Assembly: GCF_024346755.1 (NCBI RefSeq)
Contig: NZ_AP024861.1
Location: 2,914,001 to 2,978,000 of the forward strand
Origin: Vibrio aerogenes
GTDB taxonomy: Bacteria; Pseudomonadota; Gammaproteobacteria; Enterobacterales; Vibrionaceae
Direction: 5' to 3'
DNA: 64,000 nucleotides
Shown here piece by piece: positions 18,688 to 27,272 of this stretch. The notes under the pieces were generated by a model. The model saw only the letters and a program-made list of their open reading frames with translations, did not search any database and was not told the DNA's origin. Both the position numbers and the translations under genes were made by a program. The stretch's first letter is position 1; every line of letters begins with the position of its first letter.

Positions 18688-19983
18688 ATGAACATAGCTA
18701 CTTCACGCACAGCAGACTTGTTAGCAGAAAAACAAAAACATGTACCAAGAGGTCTGGTGAATGCCCACCCTATCGTGCTGGACAGAGCCTCAGGAGCGGA
18801 ACTATGGGATATTGATGGTCACCGATATCTGGATTTTGTGGGTGGGATTGGTGTGCTGAATGTCGGTCATAACCACCCGGCGGTGACAAAAGCTGTCCTT
18901 GAGCAGCTGACCAAAGTCTCACACCCCTGCGCGCAGGTTACCGTGTATGAACCCTATCTTGAAGTCGCCAGTCAACTGAATCAGCTGGTGGGCCAGGGCG
19001 AACATTATAAAACCGTACTGCTGTCTTCCGGCGCTGAAGCGGTCGAGAATGCGGTAAAGATTGCCCGCGGATACACCAACCGCCCTGCGGTGATTTCATT
19101 CAAGGGGGGATTTCATGGCAGGACTCTGCTTGGCAGCACGCTGACAGGAATGAGCGAGCCCTACAAGCAAAACTTTGGTCCGATGGCCGGAGAAATCTAC
19201 CACGCAACTTACCCGAATGCATTCCGGCATATCAGTGTTGAAGATGCTCTCAACTCAGTTGAAGCCATCTTCAATGCTCAGGTCACGCCGGATCGGGTCG
19301 CTGCAATCATTGTGGAATCTGTTCAGGGTGACGGTGGATTCTTGTCTGCCCCTGCATCATTTCTCCAACAGCTCAGAGCACTGGCGACCCAACACGGTAT
19401 TGTACTCATTCTCGATGAAATTCAGGCCGGATTTGGCCGGACAGGAAAAATGTTCGGCTATGAGCACTCAGGTATTCAGCCTGATTTAGTTACCACAGCG
19501 AAAAGTCTGGCGGGCGGTTTTCCACTTTCTGCGGTTGTTGGAAAGGCAGACATCATGGATGGGCCGAAACCCGGCGGACTGGGTGGGACCTATGGAGGAA
19601 ATGCAATTGCATGCGCAGCAGCATCTGCTGTCCTTGATTTATATACCAAAGATGACTCCCTTTTAACGCTGGCACGTCAGCGGGGGCACTTTTTTGAAGA
19701 AGGATTGAATGTACTGAAACAACAATTTGATCAAATCGCTGATGTCAGAGGAACTGGTTTTATGCTGGCGATCGAACTGGTTACCGAAAACGATATCCCG
19801 GAAGACAACGCCGCTCTGACTCAAGCGCTGATTGATGCGTGTCGTAAACAGGGTTTACTGGTGATCAAGTGCGGTACACAAAGGAATGTCGTCCGCTTCC
19901 TGCCTCCGGTGAACATCTCTGAATCACTGCTGGAAGAAGCGTTAAATATGCTGAAAAAAGCGTGTCTTCAGGTCTTCTCATAA
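18688..19983 (+). CDS. gabT: 4-aminobutyrate aminotransferase-like, class III PLP enzyme
   Basis: A 431-residue class III aminotransferase. The PLP lysine is Lys272 in TAKSLAGGFP, the PLP-contacting Asp243 is in LDEIQAGFGR, and SSGAEAVENAVK (113-124) binds the phosphate. It would transfer the amino group of 4-aminobutyrate or a homologue to 2-oxoglutarate, feeding the adjacent semialdehyde dehydrogenase. I chose ATG 18688 with AAGGAAAGG just upstream over an upstream in-frame start at 18592 that runs through intergenic repeats. It closely follows GabT/PuuE; 5-aminovalerate (DavT) is an alternative substrate. Confidence 0.88.
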   Translation: MNIATSRTADLLAEKQKHVPRGLVNAHPIVLDRASGAELWDIDGHRYLDFVGGIGVLNVGHNHPAVTKAVLEQLTKVSHPCAQVTVYEPYLEVASQLNQLVGQGEHYKTVLLSSGAEAVENAVKIARGYTNRPAVISFKGGFHGRTLLGSTLTGMSEPYKQNFGPMAGEIYHATYPNAFRHISVEDALNSVEAIFNAQVTPDRVAAIIVESVQGDGGFLSAPASFLQQLRALATQHGIVLILDEIQAGFGRTGKMFGYEHSGIQPDLVTTAKSLAGGFPLSAVVGKADIMDGPKPGGLGGTYGGNAIACAAASAVLDLYTKDDSLLTLARQRGHFFEEGLNVLKQQFDQIADVRGTGFMLAIELVTENDIPEDNAALTQALIDACRKQGLLVIKCGTQRNVVRFLPPVNISESLLEEALNMLKKACLQVFS

Positions 19984-20087
19984 CCTGCATTCCGGTCTTA
20001 CTGAGTCAAAATAATACAGGCTCAGTAAGCACCGAAATGGTGCAAATGCCACATTATTGTGCAAATTTTGAGCGGAGGGAATCGCTG

Positions 20088-20747
20088 ATGGATATCACGA
20101 AATATAAGACGCTTATCATTGATTGTGACGGGATATTAGTCAACCACTTTCATGGAATTCTGACGAAACTATACGAGTTGCAGCAGAATCTGCCGCAGGA
20201 TATTTCATATCAAACGAACTTGATACAACGCTATCTGGATCACTACTATCACTTATCAGATGCATTGGATCAAAATGGCTTCTGTGCCTCTCACTGCTTT
20301 ACATTCCAGAGTCTGATGAAGCAGGATCAGCAGAATCAGGACTGGAGAATGACTTTCCGCTTCGGACGAACTATCAAGCACTGGCCACTCTATGAAGATG
20401 CATATGGCGCACTTCATTATCTGAAAAAATTTTTCCGCGTCTTTATCCGCTGCGACAGAGAACCGGAAGACATTCCCTATCTGATTGAAAACCTTGGTAT
20501 CACACAGAAGGATTTAATTATCCGCGGTAGTCAGGCAAATGATCTGCACAATGTGCTAGCAACACAGGGACATGATATTGAATCAGCATTACTGCTGACC
20601 ACTCCTCATCTGGCCCATATGACTTCATTCCCCAATACCCGGGTTATTCACAGATACAGGATTCCTTCATCTGATCAACCCACCGGAGAGTCTCTGGCTG
20701 ATCTGGTGATCGAGCATCAGAATATTCTGAGGAACTCATGGCATTAA
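20088..20747 (+). CDS. HAD-family hydrolase
   Basis: A 219-residue HAD-like protein. Motif I is IIDCDGILVN with nucleophile Asp12 and general acid Asp14; later motifs are weaker, with FIRCDREPED at motif II and IIRGSQANDL near motif IV. It has the same size class as the HAD gene that opens the cluster but is clearly a different sequence. ATG 20088 is preceded by a strong GGAGGGA, which outweighs the upstream in-frame start that would overlap gabT. It stands between gabT and the Lrp regulator. The substrate is unknown. Confidence 0.75.
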   Translation: MDITKYKTLIIDCDGILVNHFHGILTKLYELQQNLPQDISYQTNLIQRYLDHYYHLSDALDQNGFCASHCFTFQSLMKQDQQNQDWRMTFRFGRTIKHWPLYEDAYGALHYLKKFFRVFIRCDREPEDIPYLIENLGITQKDLIIRGSQANDLHNVLATQGHDIESALLLTTPHLAHMTSFPNTRVIHRYRIPSSDQPTGESLADLVIEHQNILRNSWH

Positions 20748-20796
20748 TTATGCTTGTAAGCATATCGTCCTACCACAATTAAATAATAAGGATAAT

Positions 20797-21306
20797 ATGA
20801 TGGATTCAGATTTAAGGCTCGACCGTATCGATATAAATATACTGACACAGCTACAGAAAAACGGGCGAATGACCAATGTCAAACTGGCTGATGCTGTCGG
20901 CTTATCAGCCAGTCCTTGTCTGCAAAGGGTGAAAAGACTGGAGCGTAGTGGATTCATCCAAAATTATAAAGCGTTCCTGAATCTGGCAAAAATTACTGAG
21001 TATGTCACTGTTTATACAGAAATATATATCAACGGCCACAAGCGGGAAGATTTCATTAAATTTGAAAACAGCATGAAAAAAGTCGATGAGGTCATGGAGT
21101 GTCACCTGATCAGTGGCGGATATGACTATCTGGTACGCTTTGTCACCCGGAACATTGCCCATTACCAGGAAGTCGTTGAAAAATTGGTGGACAGTAATAT
21201 TGGGATCTCCAAATATTTCAGCTACATTGTCATCAAATCGCCGGTGATGAAAGAAGATATGCCACTGCAGACATTGCTGGAACACCAGCCTCATGCTGCT
21301 GTGTAA
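20797..21306 (+). CDS. Lrp/AsnC-family transcriptional regulator
   Basis: A 169-residue Lrp/AsnC protein. The N-terminal winged helix-turn-helix (about 5-65) has LDRIDINILTQLQKNGRMTN and LADAVGLSASPCLQRVKRLE; the C-terminal RAM ligand-binding domain (about 70-150) includes ECHLISGGYDYLVRF. Lrp-type proteins sense amino acids, which fits control of the preceding amino-acid or opine cluster; they often act locally. AAGGAT precedes the double ATG. The terminator directly after it closes the cluster. Confidence 0.93.
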   Translation: MMDSDLRLDRIDINILTQLQKNGRMTNVKLADAVGLSASPCLQRVKRLERSGFIQNYKAFLNLAKITEYVTVYTEIYINGHKREDFIKFENSMKKVDEVMECHLISGGYDYLVRFVTRNIAHYQEVVEKLVDSNIGISKYFSYIVIKSPVMKEDMPLQTLLEHQPHAAV

Positions 21307-21318
21307 TTCCTGATAAAT

Positions 21319-21349
21319 AAGGGGAGCCTGTTATATACAGGCTCCCCTT
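21319..21349. terminator. terminator between regulator and glycan cluster
   Basis: A perfect 12-bp inverted repeat AAGGGGAGCCTG (21319-21330) and CAGGCTCCCCTT (21338-21349) around a 7-nt loop. It lies between the convergent Lrp gene and the end of the glycan cluster, and can serve both strands, although the T tail is short. Confidence 0.82.
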
Positions 21350-21367
21350 AGCTCATCCGGACTTAGG

Positions 21368-23989
21368 TTATGGATTGCCATAAAATGCAAAATCCAGTGC
21401 ATTGAACTTCATCGTTGCGCCCGGGCAAAAGTTCACCCTCACTTCTGTTTTCCGGATCTGATCCGCCTGGAACCATAGATAATTATTACTCAGGGGAATC
21501 ACGTTGATTCCGGAACGGGCTTTGAATTTAATACTCCGGTGATTATCAAACGAACCATCTGTCGTATCACTCCAGAGCAATTTCAGATCACACTCTTTTT
21601 TACCTTCCAGTGATAAGTCAATGAACAGAAAATCCGCCTGAGTAATCCCCGCCTGTGTTTGGGCAAATGTAAACCGGCCATTATCATCCAGCAGGTAATG
21701 ATTATCACCGGATTGACTGGCACGAACCACCTTGACAGGTTTTGTCTCTGTATGAATCAATCGACTGATATTTTCATTCTGAACAGCACTACCCCACTTC
21801 ACGGGCAAATAGCTGATGTCATGCATAATCAGAGGAAGCTCTGAAAGATTTGCCTTCTGAACCATACCTTCCTGAATTAACTGATGGTATAAATTGTTTT
21901 CTATCAGATACTTTCTTCCTGCATAAGCAGCCAGACTGTAATCACCATTCAGAAAATATTTATAAAATAGCTGGTAACGTAATAACCCTTCAGAAACCCG
22001 GACAAGCTTGACGTTCGAGGATTTAATTTTTTCTAATTCCCTCAGCTGTTCCTTCATACTGGAGATATTCAGTACTGAATGGGATATCGTAGGAATCTTT
22101 TTATTAAATATCGAATACCTTGCAGACTGACTGATGTAAGGATCAACAATTAAAAAAGTCTCATCATCTCCTAATTTTTTTATCAGCTGATACTCAGATT
22201 TCAGTTCTTTATAATTGGCTGGGCCGATAAACCCCCGACCTAAAAGAGGGATCTCAGAGCTATCTACAAATAAAAAATTCGGGTTAAGCTGAATATTTTT
22301 ATAACTTTCCAATGCATGCGGTGGTATAAACCTCAGATAAAACTTATGATAAGCCAATAAAAACACCATTGATATCAATAGCATGAATGCTTTATGCCGA
22401 TATTCCAGTTTTGAATGACGATACAAAATTAAGCAAATACTGACTATAGAGTAGAATGCGGAGAAATCACGAGCCCTGACAAAATTTCCATCAGCTCGAC
22501 CTTCCATATAACTTAATATTACAATCGGGAATATCAGTAAGAAAGTAATCCAAACCTTATCATTATTAGATAATTTTCGATAATGAACAACAGCAATGTA
22601 CAACCAGCATAAGTGGGCAATGACCCAGTAATTAGACCGAATTAACTTACTTCCACTTCCATAATTGCCCCAGTAAAACAGATTAAATTTAGCACTATCC
22701 AGACAATATATCACTGAATTATATATATAGTCATAATTATATAGCGCTATAGAAATAACCAAGAAAAACAAAACGATATGCAAACTTCCAGGTTTTATTT
22801 TTTTATCATATATTTCATATATCGAGACTAATGCAAGCGGCAATAAAGATATTCCAAATGCCATACCAAATGCATCGTAGTAAATAAAGTAGGCAAAACT
22901 AAAAGAAATATAGAGAAGCAGGAAGTGGTAATAATTTCTCCATGCAAACATAGAAGATAATATAAACAAACCAATAAGTACAGGGTAATACTGATCTCCG
23001 GTATGAAACGCTGAGCACGTAGCCATGAAGAGTATATATATGTTTGGAATAAAATAACCGGAGACTAACAGAAGGACTGTAATAAATAATAAACTTAATA
23101 TTCGGTGGGACACAACATAGTTTAGGTATGTGCCATCGAAAAAAATATTATTAAACAGACCAGAAATCATATGTGACCATCCCTTAGTTGGAATAATATC
23201 AACATAAGATTGCTGTCCCAGCTGGAAAAGTTGGTGATATGGTGTAAACATCTCACCAACATGGTATTCATCCGGCACATAAATTCTGGCAATGTCACCA
23301 ACAGACAGAAGTAAAATAAAAAATATTGAACAAATAAGAATAGCCTGACGACTTTCTGCATTTTTTACGGATACAATAAGCAGGGTAAGACAAATCCCCC
23401 AAATATATATATATAACCAAACAGAACCAGTAATAAATATTTCATGGCCCTGATAATGTTGAATATTGTTGGTCATAAAAAGAGGAGAAAAAGCCAGCAT
23501 TAACTGAGACAAAGATAAAAGAGTAAGACTCCTTTTCTTCATCAGATACAGTGCTGATAAAATGACCAATCCAATAGCTAATAAATTCCATACACTGATG
23601 GCATATATAATATTAAAAATCCGATATGAAAAATAAAAACTGACTAGTGAAACAAATAATTTAGTCCCAGCCAGCAAATATTTAGACAATGAATTGAATA
23701 TAGAAGGTTTACATAATGTCAAACGATAACATTTTAAAACCTTATCATCTAAATATCGATATGCAACAATAAATATTAACACATAAACAGAAGACAATAA
23801 ATAAAATATATTTAAATCTATTTTTTTATTTCTTGTTGAGAATAAAGTATCACCAAAAACAAAATATTTATAACTATCAAGTTGATGAGACTGATAGTTA
23901 TATACTATAACAGAGAGAATTAACGAGATTAAAAAAGATATAGCTAATAATATATGCCGTTTTCTTAAATCAAAATTAATTTCCATCAT
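21368..23989 (-). CDS. large polytopic membrane protein, putative GT-C-type glycosyltransferase
   Basis: About 873 residues. The first roughly 570 residues contain a dozen or more hydrophobic helices; the last 300 are mainly soluble and probably periplasmic, with alternating strands. I do not recognise a named family, but a multi-span N-terminus with a large soluble C-terminus at the end of a cluster with a membrane-anchored GT2 and a small flippase is the usual layout of GT-C enzymes that use polyprenyl-phosphate sugars. The coding DNA is visibly more AT-rich than the metabolic genes upstream, a sign of transfer. It overlaps the preceding GT2 gene by 14 nt. ATG 23989 is preferred to the GTG at 23995. 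Confidence 0.7.
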   Translation of the reverse strand: MMEINFDLRKRHILLAISFLISLILSVIVYNYQSHQLDSYKYFVFGDTLFSTRNKKIDLNIFYLLSSVYVLIFIVAYRYLDDKVLKCYRLTLCKPSIFNSLSKYLLAGTKLFVSLVSFYFSYRIFNIIYAISVWNLLAIGLVILSALYLMKKRSLTLLSLSQLMLAFSPLFMTNNIQHYQGHEIFITGSVWLYIYIWGICLTLLIVSVKNAESRQAILICSIFFILLLSVGDIARIYVPDEYHVGEMFTPYHQLFQLGQQSYVDIIPTKGWSHMISGLFNNIFFDGTYLNYVVSHRILSLLFITVLLLVSGYFIPNIYILFMATCSAFHTGDQYYPVLIGLFILSSMFAWRNYYHFLLLYISFSFAYFIYYDAFGMAFGISLLPLALVSIYEIYDKKIKPGSLHIVLFFLVISIALYNYDYIYNSVIYCLDSAKFNLFYWGNYGSGSKLIRSNYWVIAHLCWLYIAVVHYRKLSNNDKVWITFLLIFPIVILSYMEGRADGNFVRARDFSAFYSIVSICLILYRHSKLEYRHKAFMLLISMVFLLAYHKFYLRFIPPHALESYKNIQLNPNFLFVDSSEIPLLGRGFIGPANYKELKSEYQLIKKLGDDETFLIVDPYISQSARYSIFNKKIPTISHSVLNISSMKEQLRELEKIKSSNVKLVRVSEGLLRYQLFYKYFLNGDYSLAAYAGRKYLIENNLYHQLIQEGMVQKANLSELPLIMHDISYLPVKWGSAVQNENISRLIHTETKPVKVVRASQSGDNHYLLDDNGRFTFAQTQAGITQADFLFIDLSLEGKKECDLKLLWSDTTDGSFDNHRSIKFKARSGINVIPLSNNYLWFQADQIRKTEVRVNFCPGATMKFNALDFAFYGNP

Positions 23990-24785
23990 GACCACGCTTC
24001 AAAGAAAAAGATCCAGAACAAACATCATATAATGTTTTTATTATTTTCAGGTTCCCTCTGATTGGACTGATTTTTGTCGGAACCTTCCCTTTTGGATAAA
24101 CCCGGGTTACCGGTATCTCAATACATTGATAGCCACAACGGTTCGCCTCAATCGCCAGATAATAGTGGAGTTCATAACTGGTAAACTCTGGCCGGAACAG
24201 CGCGACGTCATCAGATAACAGTAATTTGGCACTATAAGCTCTGAAACCATTGGTCGTATCGGTATATTTAAATCCTGAAGCATAGCGCATCATAGGGACA
24301 TGAATGAGTTTCAAACCAGCCAGGCGTGAGAAAGGTGTATTAATCGCCTGTCCCCCCGGAATAAAACGAGAGCCCTGAATATGATCGTATCCGGCTTCCA
24401 GCTTTTCTACAAAATCATGAATATTTTCAACACTATCTTTGTTATTACCATCAATGACAACCACACCTTTGTAACCTTGTTCTAAAGCCCAGGAAAATGC
24501 AATTCTCATCTGGCTTCCCAGCTTTCCTGTCGCTTCTTTGACCAGCAGCGTGTTGACGCCAAGTGCCTTTAACTGTTTGGTTTCTGTCGAGCCATCAGTA
24601 CTGCCCCCATCAGAAATAATTACATCAACATTTTTTAAATCAGCCTGCTGCATACGGGCTAACTGTTTATGGAGTTTTTCTCCTTCATTGATAACGAAAA
24701 TTGCAACACAATAGTCATTCTGCTTTCCCTGATGGAAAACTTCACGATATCGGGGTACATCATAATATTTTGGTGGATTGATCAT
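23976..24785 (-). CDS. GT2-family glycosyltransferase, DPM1-like
   Basis: A 269-residue soluble GT-A glycosyltransferase. The nucleotide-sugar site shows ISDGGSTDGST near residue 57 and VVVIDGNNKD near 109 in place of the usual DxD-like aspartates. The sequence around GSRFIPGG is typical of polyprenol-phosphate sugar synthases and related GT2 enzymes. It has no C-terminal membrane helices, unlike the neighbouring GT2. It overlaps its upstream neighbour by 4 nt (ATGA) and the polytopic protein by 14 nt. Confidence 0.85.
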   Translation of the reverse strand: MINPPKYYDVPRYREVFHQGKQNDYCVAIFVINEGEKLHKQLARMQQADLKNVDVIISDGGSTDGSTETKQLKALGVNTLLVKEATGKLGSQMRIAFSWALEQGYKGVVVIDGNNKDSVENIHDFVEKLEAGYDHIQGSRFIPGGQAINTPFSRLAGLKLIHVPMMRYASGFKYTDTTNGFRAYSAKLLLSDDVALFRPEFTSYELHYYLAIEANRCGYQCIEIPVTRVYPKGKVPTKISPIRGNLKIIKTLYDVCSGSFSLKRGHDGN

Positions 24786-25786
24786 CTGTCCCGGCCTGTC
24801 TGACTTAAATTTTGAGTTTCATTGGTTGAACTGAATAACACATTACTGCGATTTTCATCCAGCATCACTGAACTGTTCTTCTCATAGATCACGTTATATT
24901 CTTTATGGTCACTTCTGTCATTTAATAAACGGGCAATATATTCACCAAAAAATGACATCATGGTAAACAATAAAGCAAACATGAATGACATAAATAATAT
25001 TGTTGTTGTCCAGCCAGGGGCAACTTCATCATTAATAAAATGGACAATCAAACTATAACAGGAGAATAGCATTGCCATTAAGCTACCAATCACCCCGAGG
25101 GAACTCATCCAGCGCAGTGGCTTGGTTGAGTTAAAAATCATATGGTGCAGCGTTTCTTTGATCCCATTGAATACGCTTTTATGATGAACATTACTGACAT
25201 AGTCATCACAGGGAAACGATTGGAGAGAATAACCGGTATTCGCCATTTTCATATGCAGCTTGCAATAGAAACGCCCGGTCTCAGTAATCGCATTCACCGC
25301 TCTGCGACTCAGACATAATGAGCCTGTTGAATTCTCAGGTAATGTATAACCAATGGAACGTAACAGATAATTCGACCATTTTCTCAAAAGCCGGTATGCC
25401 GATGTTGTCACCTTACCTGTCGTGCAAATAACAATATCGCTGCCGGCTTTACCGCTTTCAACCAAAGCTTCGATCATTGAACACTGGTCCGTCTCAATAT
25501 TGAGGTGAACGATAAAATCACCAATTGCATTTTCAATCCCGGCAGCAAGCGCGACATCATCCGTAACAACCTGAGACAGGCGAATATGCCTGATGGATTG
25601 ATATTGAGATAAAGGCTGAGCCAGTTTATTTTCAATCCCATCCGTTGACCGCTGATCGATAATCACGATCTCATAGTCGCTATAGTGCTCATTCAGATAC
25701 GGACTCAGTTCAGATAAATAATTGATCAACGCATCCGTTTGATTATTCACAACTAAAACAACTGAAACAAAAGTTTCACTCTTCAT
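24782..25786 (-). CDS. GT2-family glycosyltransferase with C-terminal membrane helices, ArnC/GtrB-like
   Basis: A 334-residue GT2 enzyme. The N-terminal domain has SVVLVVNNQTDAL and IVIIDQRSTDG near residues 7-50, and two strong membrane helices lie near 225-250 and 265-290, followed by a FGEYIARLL segment. This is the ArnC/GtrB pattern for enzymes that place a sugar on undecaprenyl phosphate at the inner face of the membrane. A DSD-like acidic metal motif is not obvious; HLNIETDQ occupies the equivalent place, which may mean an unusual donor or lowered activity. Overlaps join it to the genes on both sides. Confidence 0.82.
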   Translation of the reverse strand: MKSETFVSVVLVVNNQTDALINYLSELSPYLNEHYSDYEIVIIDQRSTDGIENKLAQPLSQYQSIRHIRLSQVVTDDVALAAGIENAIGDFIVHLNIETDQCSMIEALVESGKAGSDIVICTTGKVTTSAYRLLRKWSNYLLRSIGYTLPENSTGSLCLSRRAVNAITETGRFYCKLHMKMANTGYSLQSFPCDDYVSNVHHKSVFNGIKETLHHMIFNSTKPLRWMSSLGVIGSLMAMLFSCYSLIVHFINDEVAPGWTTTILFMSFMFALLFTMMSFFGEYIARLLNDRSDHKEYNVIYEKNSSVMLDENRSNVLFSSTNETQNLSQTGRDR

Positions 25787-26910
25787 TACGCATCTAATCC
25801 TAATTCATGAATTGTTTTGATCACGTCATAAACGTTATCAATCTTGCCACCCATCACACAATGTAAGCCGGGTAAGCCATAATTTGCTTTGAATAAAATA
25901 GGCCGGGAATCATCGGTATCACTCCGGGGTAAAATGGTTTTCACCTCCCAAAGAGATTCCTTATATTTCATTTCACTCAAAACCGGAATATAACGCTGAG
26001 CATCTTTTTGCATTTTTCTCCAGGCACTTTGTTTCTCACTTTGGTCAAAATGTTGATGCGCATCCAGATAAGAGAACTGATGATTATCATCCCATTCGTA
26101 ATGAGGTGTATAACGGACGTGACTGAACGAGTGAGCCTGTTTAGAAGGAAATGGCATGACAGAAAAAAACGGCCCACACATCACTGTAATTCCCATCTGT
26201 TTGAGTTCATCCGGCACATCAACAATACACATTTCAGTCATTTCATGACGCAAAGGGATGAGCTCTATTGAGGATTCATGCAACACCGAATTCAACAATG
26301 AGTAGGTACAGTTAAAAACCTGCTTACAACAAACTTCTGACGGCTCTGTCTGCGAACCAATCTTTAAATTCAGGCCGGTACCTGATTCATTTTGCGTAAT
26401 TTTTTCCACCCGGTGGTCAAATAAAATGTGAACACCCAGATTCTGTATCCGATCCATCATGACTTGTTTTAACAAAGTGGCATTAAAGGCGAATTCCTTT
26501 ACCTTAAAAACACCATCAATCATATTTGGACAAACCAGCTTTTTCACCGCTGACGGTGCCGGCTCGCAACTTGCGCCAATGCGCTCACAAAATTTACTGA
26601 ATTGATTGGATGTGACCTTACCCAGGCGATTTGCGATCATGTAGTATTTATCAAAATCACTATCGACACAGGCTTCAAACTCATCCACAAAACGTGGAAA
26701 TGAGATACGTGACCGTAGTGCTGTCAATACACTTCTGGGATAGTGATAACCATTATGAACCCGGGCCTGATTCACATAAGAGGCCCTCTGCATCGCATCA
26801 CTTTCCTTCTCGACGATCAAAACCTTTTTATTTAACTTTGCAAAATACTCTGCGATATAAAGCCCAAAAAAGCCACCACCAATAATTGTAATATCTACCG
26901 TTTTATCCAT
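25786..26910 (-). CDS. FAD-dependent oxidoreductase (DAO fold) in glycan cluster
   Basis: About 374 residues with the FAD motif ITIIGGGFFGLYIAEYFA at the N-terminus and VLIVEKE as the second strand. It resembles DAO-type oxidases seen in cell-surface polysaccharide loci rather than UDP-galactopyranose mutase, because the GGNAY-type motif of the mutase is missing. Its job may be oxidation of a sugar-like or amino intermediate. The frame extends to a TTG at 26925 that would overlap the small transporter gene; I prefer ATG 26910, although neither start has a clear Shine-Dalgarno site. It shares a TAATG junction with the GT2 gene. Confidence 0.78.
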   Translation of the reverse strand: MDKTVDITIIGGGFFGLYIAEYFAKLNKKVLIVEKESDAMQRASYVNQARVHNGYHYPRSVLTALRSRISFPRFVDEFEACVDSDFDKYYMIANRLGKVTSNQFSKFCERIGASCEPAPSAVKKLVCPNMIDGVFKVKEFAFNATLLKQVMMDRIQNLGVHILFDHRVEKITQNESGTGLNLKIGSQTEPSEVCCKQVFNCTYSLLNSVLHESSIELIPLRHEMTEMCIVDVPDELKQMGITVMCGPFFSVMPFPSKQAHSFSHVRYTPHYEWDDNHQFSYLDAHQHFDQSEKQSAWRKMQKDAQRYIPVLSEMKYKESLWEVKTILPRSDTDDSRPILFKANYGLPGLHCVMGGKIDNVYDVIKTIHELGLDA

Positions 26911-26921
26911 TTTAATTTTTT

Positions 26922-27272
26922 TCAATTTGCAGTCAGGGCAACAACGCCCAAAATAATCAACCCTATACCGACTATATTAATCAATGCGAGATGCTCACCA
27001 AAAATAAGGACAGATGAAATTGCAACCACAGCAATAGCACCACTGGTTAGAACTGGGTGTGCAATACTGAGGGGTAAATATGTTAATGCAACGGCGTACA
27101 AAACAAAAGCAATACCATAAAGAGCGACTCCGCTTATCAATGGTAAGTTCAGCAGAATACTCAACGGATGACTTAATTGTATGGGCTTCTCTTTTGATGA
27201 CATGGCCACTTTAATCAGGACGCTTGCCGAAGCATTCGATAAAATACCTAAAACAAGAATCAGCCACTTCAT
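26922..27272 (-). CDS. small multidrug/EamA-type transporter, ArnE-like putative sugar-lipid flippase
   Basis: A 116-residue protein with four hydrophobic helices, the size and topology of SMR/EamA half-transporters such as ArnE and ArnF, which flip undecaprenyl-phosphate-aminoarabinose. Key stretch: LSIAHPVLTSGAIAVVAISSVLIFGE, typical of the family C-terminal half (the string spans helices 3 to 4). It works as a dimer. It overlaps the isomerase gene by 4 nt. Being placed between donor-making enzymes and GT2 genes, a lipid-linked sugar flippase role is more likely than drug export. Confidence 0.82.
   Translation of the reverse strand: MKWLILVLGILSNASASVLIKVAMSSKEKPIQLSHPLSILLNLPLISGVALYGIAFVLYAVALTYLPLSIAHPVLTSGAIAVVAISSVLIFGEHLALINIVGIGLIILGVVALTAN

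Noticed and set aside
5434..21306. Ectoine degradation island
   Set aside because: The Lrp regulator, deacylase, aminotransferase and semialdehyde dehydrogenase recall doe genes, but ectoine hydrolase (DoeA) is absent and the deacylase is M20/ArgE-like, not the DoeB type.
25786..26910. UDP-galactopyranose mutase
   Set aside because: The N-terminal FAD motif is similar, but the GGNAY-type motif and other mutase signatures are missing; a DAO-type oxidoreductase is the better call.
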